Origin: Competibacter_A sp002352125
GTDB taxonomy: Bacteria; Pseudomonadota; Gammaproteobacteria; Competibacterales; Competibacteraceae
Reading direction: 5' to 3'
DNA length: 64,000 bases
NCBI GenBank assembly: GCA_035441325.1
Contig: DAOROA010000004.1
Location: 38,059-102,058 of the forward strand
A model generated the notes under the pieces. The model saw only the letters and a list, made by a program, of their open reading frames with translations. It had not been told where the DNA came from and did not search any database. The translations under genes and the position numbers were made by a program. Shown here piece after piece: positions 33,883 to 42,035 of the stretch (position 1 is its first letter; each line of letters begins with the position of its first letter).

Positions 33883-35220
33883 ATGACCATCGCAAACAGC
33901 GTGCTACTGACCGATCTTTACCAGCTCACCATGCTCCAGACCTATCATGCCGAACGCATGCAAGAGACGGCCGTGTTCGAAATGTTTGTTCGCCGGCTGC
34001 CACCCGAGCGCGGCTTTTTGCTTGCCGCAGGACTGGAGCAGGCGCTGGATTATTTGGAAACCTTGCATTTTTCGGCCGATGAGCTGGACTGGCTCGCCAA
34101 CTGCGGCCGTTTTAGTTCGCAATTCGTAAATTCCCTGGCGGAATTTCGCTTTACCGGCACGGTTCACGCGCTGCCGGAAGGAACGGTGTTCTTCGCCGAC
34201 GAACCGATCTTACGGATCATCGCCCCGCTACCGCAGGCGCAACTGGTGGAAAGCCGCTTGCTCAATCTGATCCACTACCAGACCTTGATCGCGTCCAAAG
34301 CCGCCCGCTGCGTGCTGGCTGCGCCCGGTAAGCTGCTGGTGGATTTCGGAATGCGGCGCGCTCACGGCGCCGAAGCCGGGCTGCTCGCCGCCCGGGCGGC
34401 CTACTTGGCCGGTTTCGGCGGTACCGCGACCGTGCTCGCAGGGATGCGGTTCGGCATTCCCTTGTTCGGAACCATGGCCCACTCATTGGTCCAGGCGCAC
34501 GACCGCGAAGAAGACGCTTTCGAGCACTTCGCCGCCGCCCAACCCGACAACGTCGTGTTGCTGCTGGACACCTACGACACGGAGGCCGCCGCTCGCAAAC
34601 TGGCCGCACTCGCGACCCACCTCCAGGCGCGGGGCATTGCCATCAAAGGCGTGCGCATCGACAGCGGCGACCTCGGCGAGAACGCCCGGCGAGTCCGCCG
34701 CATTCTCGACGAAGGCGGCCTGCGCCAGATCACCCTTTTCGCCAGCGGCGATCTCGACGAATACCGCCTGCAAGAACTGTTGGCCCGTGGAGCACCCATC
34801 GACGGTTTCGGCATCGGCACCCGGCTGGATATCTCCACCGACGCACCGACCGTGGAACTGGTCTACAAGCTGCAAGAGTACGCCGATAAACCCCGGCGCA
34901 AGCGTTCCGAAGGCAAAGCCACTTGGCCGGGTCGAAAACAAGTGTACCGGCGTACCGAGGCCGATGGAGCGTTCGCCGCCGACTGCCTCGGCCTGGAGGC
35001 GTATCCGCAACCGGGCGAGCCGCTACTGCAACCGGTCATGGTCGAGGGTCGGCGATTGGCGCCGCCAGAGCCTTTAGACGTCATCCGCAATCGGGTTCGG
35101 GCACAGTTGGCCGCCCTGCCCCCCGCGCTGCGCAGCAATCGCACCGCGCCGCCCTATACGGTGATCGTTGCCCCCGAGTTGCGCGAACTGGCCGATCGAT
35201 TGGATCGGGAAACTCATTGA
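33883..35220 (+). CDS. pncB: Nicotinate phosphoribosyltransferase
   Basis: 445 residues. LLTDLYQLTMLQTYH at the start, FGMRRAHGAEAGLLAARAAYLAGF, GTMAHSLVQAHDREEDAF and GVRIDSGDLGENARRVR are NAPRT hallmarks (the subgroup with the MAHS and RIDSGD motifs). It makes nicotinate mononucleotide for NAD salvage. ATG 33883 starts immediately before the conserved region; the frame is open upstream, but nothing there is conserved. Single gene, with a 246-bp spacer before it. Confidence 0.93.
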   Translation: MTIANSVLLTDLYQLTMLQTYHAERMQETAVFEMFVRRLPPERGFLLAAGLEQALDYLETLHFSADELDWLANCGRFSSQFVNSLAEFRFTGTVHALPEGTVFFADEPILRIIAPLPQAQLVESRLLNLIHYQTLIASKAARCVLAAPGKLLVDFGMRRAHGAEAGLLAARAAYLAGFGGTATVLAGMRFGIPLFGTMAHSLVQAHDREEDAFEHFAAAQPDNVVLLLDTYDTEAAARKLAALATHLQARGIAIKGVRIDSGDLGENARRVRRILDEGGLRQITLFASGDLDEYRLQELLARGAPIDGFGIGTRLDISTDAPTVELVYKLQEYADKPRRKRSEGKATWPGRKQVYRRTEADGAFAADCLGLEAYPQPGEPLLQPVMVEGRRLAPPEPLDVIRNRVRAQLAALPPALRSNRTAPPYTVIVAPELRELADRLDRETH

Positions 35221-35353
35221 AATTCTTGTCTCGTCCAGAATCGGGCAAAGCATGACGAGCGACCGCACCTAACCGGTGACGGCTAGGCGCACGGAAAGAA
35301 ACGGGTGTATGCTACGCTGCATTGCAGCATCGATTATCTACTAGGGCACGGTC

Positions 35354-37513
35354 ATGACTACCGCGATTCTTGTCGTCCCCACCGAGCAACGGGTCGGTCT
35401 GACCACCGTCGCCCTCGGCCTCGTCCATGCGCTCGACCGAGAAGGTATTCCGGTCGGTTTCTGCAAACCGATCAGCCAGCCGCACGCTTCCGACACCGGC
35501 CCAGAACGCTCGACCCGACTGGCGCGGATCGTCTCCAGCCTGAGCCCGCCCGAACCGCTTCCGGTCGCCGAAGCGGAAAACCTGCTGGGCCATGACCGGG
35601 AAAACGTATTGCTCGAAGAGGTCATCGCTCGCTACGAGCAGGCGGCCCAGCACGCCAGCGTCGTCATCGTCGAGGGTTTGATGGACACCGAGGAGCAACC
35701 CTACGGCACCCATCTGAACGCCAAGATGGCCCAGGGCCTAGACGCCAAGATCGTCATCGTCACCGCGCCCGGCCGGGACACCCCACGTCAGGTCGCCGAT
35801 ACGGTCGAAGTCGTCGCCCGCGCTTACGGCGGCATTCGTCACGAGCGCATGCTCGGCTGCGTCATCAATCTGCTGGATGCGCCGGTCGATCAAACCGGCC
35901 ACATTCGTTTCGACTTCAGCCGCGCCGAAAACGGTTACAGCCCCGGCCACGAAGCCGAATTCCGCACCGAGTGCGCCCGGCACTGGCCGGAAACGTTCAA
36001 GCTGCTGGGCTGCATTCCCTGGCAGCGCGAGCTGATCGCCCCACGGGTACGCGATATCATGCACATGATCGGCGCGCAGATTCTCAACGAGGGGCAACTG
36101 AACCGGCGCGTCACCCATGTCGCCCTAGGCGCCCCGACGCTGATCAATAGCTGTCAAGAACTGCGGCCCGGCGCCATGCTGATCATTCCCGGCGACCGCG
36201 ACGACCTGCTGCTGGCCGCTTGCATGGCAGCGATCAGCGGCAAACACGTCGCCGGCGTCCTGCTCACCGGCGGTCTCAGACCCGATCTGCGGGTCTGGCA
36301 ACTGTGCGGGCCGGCGCTCGATACGGGCTTGCCGGTGCTGACGATCCCTTACAGTACCCTGCAATCCGTGCTGTTCCTGCCCTACCTCAACCTGGAAATC
36401 CCGCTGGACGATCGCGATCGCATGCAACAGGCGGTGGAAGCGGTAGCCTCGCACGTCGCCCTCGACTGGAAGGAACCGTTGTTGACCCGGATCGAGGAGC
36501 GACGGCTCAGCCCGCCGGCGTTCCAGCACATGCTGGTGGAACGGGCTCGTAAAGCCAACAAACGGATCGTCCTGCCCGAAGGCAACGAACCGCGCACGAT
36601 CGAAGCGGCGATCACTTGCCACCAGCGCGGCATCGCCCGCTGCGTGCTGATGGGCGACGCCGGACGCATGCACCGCTTGTCCGCGCGCCGCGGCATGAGC
36701 ATACCGCCGGACATCGAAATCATCGACCCGACCCAGATCGACCGGCGCTATATCGACGCGATGGTGGACCTGCGCCAGCACAAGGGATTGACGCCGGGAT
36801 TGGCCGAGGAAGAGCTGCACGACACGGTGGTGTTGGGCACCATGATGCTCTACTTGGGCGAGGTGGATGGACTGGTCTCCGGCGCCGTGCACACCACCGC
36901 CAACACCATTCGACCGGCTTTGCAGTTGATCAAAACCGCGCCCGACGTTCGGCTGGTTTCCTCCATCTTCTTCATGTGCCTACCCGAGCAAGTTTTGGTC
37001 TATGGCGACTGCGCCATCAACATCGACCCGAACGCGGAAGATTTGGCCGATATCGCTATCCAGAGCGCCGAATCGGCCAAAGCCTTCGGCATCACGCCGC
37101 GCGTGGCGATGCTGAGCTACAGCACCGGCACCTCCGGCACCGGCAGCGACGTAGAAAAAGTCAAGGAGGCTACCCGCCTCGCCCGCGAACGGCGGCCGGA
37201 TTTGCTGATCGACGGTCCGCTGCAATACGACGCGGCGACGATCAAGACGGTGGCGCAAAGCAAAGCGCCGGACAGCCAAGTGGCGGGGCGGGCGACGGTG
37301 TTCATCTTCCCCGATCTCAACACCGGCAACACCACCTACAAGGCCGTGCAACGCAGCGCCGACGTAATCAGCATCGGACCGATGTTGCAAGGCTTGAACA
37401 AGCCGGTCAACGATCTGTCGCGCGGGGCGCTGGTGGAAGACATCGTGTTCACCATCGCCCTGACCGCGATTCAAGCCGAGCAGGCGGCCGAGCAGGAAAA
37501 AACCCGGCGCTGA
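35354..37513 (+). CDS. pta: Phosphate acetyltransferase (long form)
   Basis: 719 residues, the length of the E. coli-type three-domain enzyme. The N-terminal AAA/BioD-like domain (about 1-210, start AILVVPTEQRVGLTTVALG) is followed by a DRTGG-type domain (about 215-340). The catalytic PTA_PTB domain (about 390-715) has KRIVLPEGNEPRTIEAA, GLVSGAVHTTANTIRPALQ, MLSYSTGTSGTGSD and VFIFPDLNTGNTTYKAVQR. It interconverts acetyl-CoA and acetyl phosphate. No ackA is adjacent. Confidence 0.95.
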   Translation: MTTAILVVPTEQRVGLTTVALGLVHALDREGIPVGFCKPISQPHASDTGPERSTRLARIVSSLSPPEPLPVAEAENLLGHDRENVLLEEVIARYEQAAQHASVVIVEGLMDTEEQPYGTHLNAKMAQGLDAKIVIVTAPGRDTPRQVADTVEVVARAYGGIRHERMLGCVINLLDAPVDQTGHIRFDFSRAENGYSPGHEAEFRTECARHWPETFKLLGCIPWQRELIAPRVRDIMHMIGAQILNEGQLNRRVTHVALGAPTLINSCQELRPGAMLIIPGDRDDLLLAACMAAISGKHVAGVLLTGGLRPDLRVWQLCGPALDTGLPVLTIPYSTLQSVLFLPYLNLEIPLDDRDRMQQAVEAVASHVALDWKEPLLTRIEERRLSPPAFQHMLVERARKANKRIVLPEGNEPRTIEAAITCHQRGIARCVLMGDAGRMHRLSARRGMSIPPDIEIIDPTQIDRRYIDAMVDLRQHKGLTPGLAEEELHDTVVLGTMMLYLGEVDGLVSGAVHTTANTIRPALQLIKTAPDVRLVSSIFFMCLPEQVLVYGDCAINIDPNAEDLADIAIQSAESAKAFGITPRVAMLSYSTGTSGTGSDVEKVKEATRLARERRPDLLIDGPLQYDAATIKTVAQSKAPDSQVAGRATVFIFPDLNTGNTTYKAVQRSADVISIGPMLQGLNKPVNDLSRGALVEDIVFTIALTAIQAEQAAEQEKTRR

Positions 37514-37521
37514 TCGCTCGA

Positions 37522-38121
37522 TCACTCCTTGCGCTCGAACACTTCCACTCGCGCCGGCGGCAGATTGCTCCAAACGATCTTGCCGGACAGCCGGCGGAAG
37601 CTGGGCAACAAGCGGGCGCGGGTACCGCGCAGATCATAGGTATACTGAATCAGCAAACCGCCGGGATCGAGCAGGGTCTCGAACTGGTGGCCAATGGCCC
37701 GGGTGGTAGCCGGATGCAAGGATCGCAGCGGCAGACTGGAAACGATGCTACCGACCTTCTTCGATCTTTCTTGACCCAGCAGTTGCGCGAGCTGGGCGGC
37801 ATCTCCCTGAATGATTCGCAATTGGGGAAAGCGTTGGCGCAGGTGATGGGCCAGCGTCGGCGACCGTTCGACCACCACCAGCTTCCACGGCGGAACCCCG
37901 TATTTGAGCAAAGCGGCGGTTACCGCGCCGGTTCCTCCTCCCAGTTCTACCACTAACCCATCGCGATCTGTCGGCACGCGGGACGCCATGTAGCCGGCCA
38001 GCATCGGCGCGCTGGGACAGGCGGCCCCCATGGCACGCGGATTTGCCCAGATTTCCCGCGTGAACAATGCCAGCGAAGCGGCGCCGGGACTTTGCAGTAG
38101 ATCCTTCACGAAACGTTTCAT
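37522..38121 (-). CDS. SAM-dependent methyltransferase (phospholipid N-methyltransferase-like)
   Basis: 199 residues. LVVELGGGTGAVTAALLKYG is the SAM-binding glycine loop. The N-terminal FTREIWANPRAMGAACPSAPMLAGYMAS and SIVSSLPLRSLHP resemble the PmtA/rRNA-dimethylase-like group acting on phosphatidylethanolamine. Membrane lipid methylation is plausible but not proven. It converges on pta with an 8-bp gap. Confidence 0.82.
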   Translation of the reverse strand: MKRFVKDLLQSPGAASLALFTREIWANPRAMGAACPSAPMLAGYMASRVPTDRDGLVVELGGGTGAVTAALLKYGVPPWKLVVVERSPTLAHHLRQRFPQLRIIQGDAAQLAQLLGQERSKKVGSIVSSLPLRSLHPATTRAIGHQFETLLDPGGLLIQYTYDLRGTRARLLPSFRRLSGKIVWSNLPPARVEVFERKE

Positions 38122-38473
38122 ACCTTACCTGATGTCGAAAGCTAGAAAACCGGTCACCCGAAATCGGTTTGGACCAACTTGACCGCGATAAGCGCATTCA
38201 TCCGGCGAAATGGGAGTACACCGGACGGCGAGACGCTCGAACAACCGCGGCAGATTATATTAATTCATGTTGGCGTATCAGTTGCGGAGAGCTCGAAAAC
38301 TTCTTTTGGGTCCGGTTTCTCGCGACGTGGCCGGCGCAGGGAGTTTAAGGTTGAATTCAGGTCTTTATCCTAAAGTGGCGCCCTACGGTCTACGGTCATG
38401 GCCTCATCCGTCGAACCGGCTAGACCCGACAACCAGTTTCCCTTTTCCCGCAATCGATCGAGAGACAAATCGA
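38122..38473. promoter_or_regulatory. Divergent intergenic region before the PepSY operon
   Basis: This 352-base spacer carries the promoters for the methyltransferase (leftward) and the PepSY-cytochrome-TCS operon (rightward). A partly dyadic AT-rich stretch near 38341-38378 (TTTAAGG, TTGAATTC, CTTTATCCTAAAG) is a candidate operator for the OmpR-type regulator of this operon. No gene or RNA is seen. Confidence 0.3.
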
Positions 38474-38800
38474 ATGAACGAACGTATCGCGTTTTCCGCT
38501 GCCGCCGTGTTGGCCGTCGTCACCACCTTCGCTGGCGCCGCCTTCGCCACCGAGAGCCAGGACGCCACACCAGCCGCTAGCCACCAGCCCGCCGCCGCAA
38601 CCGCCACGCACGAGATCACCAAGGAGCAGGCAACCGAAATGGCCCTCAAGGCGCACCCCGGCAAAGTCACCAAGGCCTATGAAGACACCAAGAAAGGCAA
38701 AAAGACCTGGGAAATCAAGATCGACGGCGACGATGGCAAGAAATGGGAGGTGTATTACGAGATCAAGACCGGCAAGCTAGTCGCCGAAGAAGCCGACTGA
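38474..38800 (+). CDS. Secreted PepSY-domain protein
   Basis: 108 residues. A signal peptide is cleaved near AFATE, followed by an Ala/Thr/Pro linker and one PepSY domain (ITKEQATEMALKAHPGKV, GKKTWEIKI, YYEIKTGKLV). It is periplasmic. It begins a row of PepSY, cytochrome b561, PepSY, regulator and kinase, a set that recurs in proteobacteria. The PepSY proteins may modulate the sensor kinase or the cytochrome. Confidence 0.85.
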   Translation: MNERIAFSAAAVLAVVTTFAGAAFATESQDATPAASHQPAAATATHEITKEQATEMALKAHPGKVTKAYEDTKKGKKTWEIKIDGDDGKKWEVYYEIKTGKLVAEEAD

Positions 38801-38827
38801 ACGGCAAATTCGGATCCGTCAGACTAT

Positions 38828-38850
38828 CCTCCCCAGCATCGATGGGGAGG
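38828..38850. terminator. Intercistronic hairpin
   Basis: CCTCCCCA (38828-38835) pairs with TGGGGAGG (38843-38850) around a 7-nt loop, 27 bp after the PepSY stop and 20 bp before the cytochrome start. There is no T-run, so it may be an attenuating or stabilising stem rather than a full terminator. Confidence 0.45.
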
Positions 38851-38870
38851 CCACCTGGATACCTTTTCTC

Positions 38871-39482
38871 GTGAGCATTTCTCCCACAACCGAAACAACC
38901 GTCTGGGATCCGCTGGTCCGCTTGTTCCACTGGATTTTGGTAACCGCTTTCTGCACCGCCTACGTCACGCAAGGCGAACCGTTCGAACGCTTCCAGGACC
39001 AACTGGACGGCGAATGGCTGCAAATCGTCCACGTCTGGGCCGGTTACATTATTGTCGGGCTGCTTTTGTTTCGTCTGATTTGGGGCTTCGTGGGACCGCG
39101 CACCGCCCGCTTCGCCGATTTCGTGCGTGGACCGCGCGTCACGCTTACTTACGTCAAGGACGTGCTAACGCTGCGCGCAACCCGCTATCTGGGGCATAAT
39201 CCCGCCGGCGGGGCAATGATCGTCGTCCTGCTGCTGAGCTTGACCGCCACCGTCGCCGCCGGACTGGCGCTGTACGGCGCCGATAAGGGATTGGGACCGC
39301 TGGCCGACTTGTTGGCGAACAGTAACGATTCCACCGTTCGTTTCATCAAAGAAGCGCACGAATTTTTAGCTAACTTCACCTTGTTGCTAGTGGCCGGACA
39401 TCTGGTCGGCGTGATCTGGGAAAGTCTGCTGCACCGCGAAAATCTGGCCCGCTCCATGATCACCGGACGCAAGCGAGCGTGA
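38871..39482 (+). CDS. Cytochrome b561-type membrane protein
   Basis: 203 residues from GTG 38871. Four membrane helices carry the expected heme-ligand His residues: VRLFHWIL (H20), QIVHVWAGY, KEAHEFLANF and VAGHLVGV. This is the prokaryotic cytochrome b561/Ni-Fe-hydrogenase b-subunit fold, passing electrons between quinol and a periplasmic acceptor. The partner may be a c-type protein elsewhere. The neighbouring PepSY genes suggest a conserved module. Confidence 0.88.
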   Translation: MSISPTTETTVWDPLVRLFHWILVTAFCTAYVTQGEPFERFQDQLDGEWLQIVHVWAGYIIVGLLLFRLIWGFVGPRTARFADFVRGPRVTLTYVKDVLTLRATRYLGHNPAGGAMIVVLLLSLTATVAAGLALYGADKGLGPLADLLANSNDSTVRFIKEAHEFLANFTLLLVAGHLVGVIWESLLHRENLARSMITGRKRA

Positions 39483-39516
39483 AACCAAACAATCGCTTCC
39501 CCCGGAATGCGCTCTC

Positions 39517-39843
39517 GTGAGCCGCCAAAAAATTGCCATCGTCCTGCTGCCCTTGATGGTGGGAGGATTGCTCCCGACCGCCCGGGTCGTGGCGGGGCGC
39601 GATCACGACGAAATTCGCCGGTTGCGAGACGCGGGACAAATCCTGTCCTTGGAAACGATCCTCGCCAATCATCGTCGCCGCCACCCAGGCGGCCAATTGC
39701 TGGAAGCAGAGCTGGAATTCGAGCGCGGCCGCTACGTCTACGATCTCAAAATCCTGGAGAGCGACGGCTCGGTGCGGGAGTTCGAATACGATGCCCGCAG
39801 CGGCGCACTGTGGCATCTCGAACGCGAAGAAGACCGGGAATAG
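39517..39843 (+). CDS. Second PepSY-domain protein
   Basis: 108 residues from GTG 39517. A signal-like helix (AIVLLPLMVGGLLPTARVV) precedes a PepSY domain (AGQILSLETILANHRRRHPG, YVYDLKILESDGSVREFEYDA). It ends 2 bp before the response regulator ATG. In related operons this small protein lies just ahead of the two-component pair and may restrain the kinase sensor domain. Confidence 0.85.
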   Translation: MSRQKIAIVLLPLMVGGLLPTARVVAGRDHDEIRRLRDAGQILSLETILANHRRRHPGGQLLEAELEFERGRYVYDLKILESDGSVREFEYDARSGALWHLEREEDRE

Positions 39844-39845
39844 CG

Positions 39846-40517
39846 ATGCGCCTCTTGCTCGCCGAAGACGATACCTCGCTGAGCAACCGCTTGCGGATCG
39901 ATCTGGAGCAGGCCGGATTCGCCGTGGACGTGGTGGCCGATGGCGTGGACGCTGCTTTCATGGGCGAATCGGAACCTTACGACGTGGCGGTACTGGATTT
40001 GGGATTGCCTGGCCGGTCTGGCCTGGACGTGCTGCGCGGCTGGCGCGTGGCCGGCAACCCGATGCCGGTACTGATCCTGACCGCCCGCGACGCTTGGCAC
40101 GAAAAAGTAGATGGGTTCAAGGCCGGCGCCGACGATTATTTGGGCAAACCCTTTCACGTCGCCGAACTGACCGCCCGGCTCCATGCCCTGTTACGACGAA
40201 GCGTGGCCCGGCCGCACGGCCCGCTGCAAGTCGCCGGTCTAGAGCTGGACGAAGGCGCCCAGATGGCGCGAATCCTGGCCACGGGCGAAGCGTTCGAGCT
40301 GACGGGCACCGAATTCCGCCTATTGCGCTATCTCATGCTGCATCCTGGCCGGGTCCTGTCCAAAACCAGGCTGGCCGAACACGTTTACGATTTCGAGACC
40401 GAACGCGACAGCAACGTTCTGGAGGTCTACATCAATCGATTGCGTCGCAAAATCGGTCGCGATTTGATCGTCACTCGCCGCAATCAAGGTTACGTGTTCG
40501 GAACCAAAACCACATGA
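39846..40517 (+). CDS. OmpR/PhoP-family response regulator
   Basis: 223 residues. The REC domain has LLLAEDDTSLSNRL, phospho-acceptor AVLDLGLPGRSGLDVL, and YLGKPFHVAEL. The winged-helix output has LTGTEFRLLRYLMLHPGRV and SNVLEVYINRLRRKIG. It is a transcription factor of the QseB/PmrA/TctD-like group. Its stop overlaps the kinase ATG by 4 bp. Confidence 0.94.
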   Translation: MRLLLAEDDTSLSNRLRIDLEQAGFAVDVVADGVDAAFMGESEPYDVAVLDLGLPGRSGLDVLRGWRVAGNPMPVLILTARDAWHEKVDGFKAGADDYLGKPFHVAELTARLHALLRRSVARPHGPLQVAGLELDEGAQMARILATGEAFELTGTEFRLLRYLMLHPGRVLSKTRLAEHVYDFETERDSNVLEVYINRLRRKIGRDLIVTRRNQGYVFGTKTT

Positions 40518-42035
40518 TCTCTCTGCAAGCCCGGCTGTCGGCCGGCTTGATCTTGGCGCTGGCAACACTCACCATTTTGGCGGTCGCCATCGGTGGCTAT
40601 TCGCTGCGACGGATCGCCGAGAATTTCGTCGCCGCTCGCTTGGAACACGATCTGGAAACGCTGCTGGCCGCGCTAGATTTCGATGCCGACGGCCGACCGC
40701 AGTTGGCGACCGACCGGATCGATACCACTTTTCACCAGCCCTATTCAGGGCACTACTACCAGATCGAAACATCCAGCGGCAAACTCTGCTCGCGCTCCTT
40801 GTGGGACGCCGACTTGGCGCTACCACCGCTCGCCGCCGACCGTACCATCCGAGCCTTCGTTACCGGCCCTCAAGATCGGCGGTTGCTGCTCGTCGGGCGC
40901 ACTTTCCGAATCCAGAACCAACAGAACCAACAGAACCAACAGAACCAACAGAACCAACAGAACCAACAGAACCAACNNNNNNNNNNNNNNNNNNNNNNNN
41001 NNNNNNNNNNNNNNNNNNNNNNNNNNNNNNNNNNNNNNNNNNNNNNNNNNNNNNNNNNNNNNNNNNNNNNNNNNNNAGGTTACCATCGCCGTAACCGAAG
41101 ATTTTACTCCGGTAGACGCCGGGCTCCGGCGCCTGCTGCTGGAATTCGGCCTCGTCGCGCTGACGTTGTTCGGTGCGCTGCTGCTGCTCCAGCGGTCGAT
41201 CGTGCAGCGCGGCCTGGCCCCGTTGGAGCAAGTGCGCCGCGAACTGCCCCGGCTGGCGCGCGGCGACATTTCTCATTTGCCCCTCGATGCACCAGCCGAG
41301 GTGCAACCGTTGGTGATCGAGCTCAACCGGCTGCTCGACTTGCTGAATCAGCGCCAACAGCGAGCTCGCCACGCTCTAGGCAACTTGGCTCATGCATTAA
41401 AGACACCGCTGACTGCCCTGACCCAACTGGCCGACCAACCACCACCCGGCGCCGACGATAAGGATTTCTGGCAGGACCTGCGCCAACAAATCGAACACAT
41501 CCGCCGGTTGACCGAACGGGAATTGAAGCGGGCCCGCATCGTCGGTAGCCTCGTCCCAGGTCAGCGGGTGCTGTTGGCTGGGGAAATAGCGGACTTGACC
41601 GAAATCCTGGGCCGCATCCATCGCGACCGCGCATTGCGATTCGACCTGCGGATTTCGCCGGATAGCGCGTTTCCCGGAGATCGCGATGATTTGCTGGAAT
41701 TGCTGGGCAATTTGCTCGACAACGCTTGCCAGTGGGCAAAACTCGTGGTGCGGCTGAGCGCCGACGCGACCGCAGAGGATTTACGGCTGCGGATCGAGGA
41801 TGACGGACCGGGTTGTCCGCCGGACCAGTTGGAGTCGTTGCAGCAACGCGGAACTCGCATCGACGAGTCGCGTGCCGGTCACGGCCTGGGGTTGGCGATC
41901 ATCGGCGACATCGTTGCCCAATACGGCGGCACGTTGCGGCTGGGCCGCTCCGGCGATCTTGGCGGCTTCCTCGCCGAGGTGGCGCTTCCTTATCCGCCGG
42001 GTAGCCGACCTCAAATCAATATGCTTCGAACGTGA
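40514..42035 (+). CDS. Sensor histidine kinase (QseC/PhoQ-like), interrupted by an assembly gap
   Basis: ATG 40514 overlaps the regulator stop. The N-terminal helix (about 10-35) leads to a periplasmic sensor domain (LEHDLETLLAALDFDADG to LLLVGRTFRIQN). It then enters a Gln-Asn-Gln repeat and 100 N. After the gap it resumes with VTIAVTEDFTPVDAGL, the second helix (about 20 residues), HAMP-like PLEQVRRELPRLARGDI, the H-box LGNLAHALKTPLTAL, NLLDNACQWA and GHGLGLAII. The frame differs by one across the 100-N gap, so the true gap length should be a multiple of three if the gene is intact. Its end overlaps the convergent AAA-FHA gene by 20 bp. Confidence 0.88.
40913..40976 (+). repeat. 9-bp tandem repeat (CAGAACCAA), coding for Gln-Asn-Gln
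   Basis: Seven perfect copies run directly into the assembly gap, so the real number is larger. It lies where the kinase sensor domain joins the strand leading to membrane helix 2. Unit length 9 keeps the frame on slippage. Confidence 0.95.
40977..41076. other. Assembly gap (100 N)
   Basis: Exactly 100 N, a conventional placeholder for a gap of unknown length. Its left edge is the 9-bp repeat, so collapse of a long tandem array is the probable cause. Confidence 0.98.

Noticed and set aside
40913..40976. Tandem repeat considered as a CRISPR array
   Set aside because: Units are 9 bp and contiguous, without spacers, and they are in frame inside a kinase gene.
40514..42035. Apparent frameshift in the sensor kinase across the gap
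   Set aside because: The 100 N are a placeholder. The frame change only means the real gap length differs from 100 and does not show a mutation.
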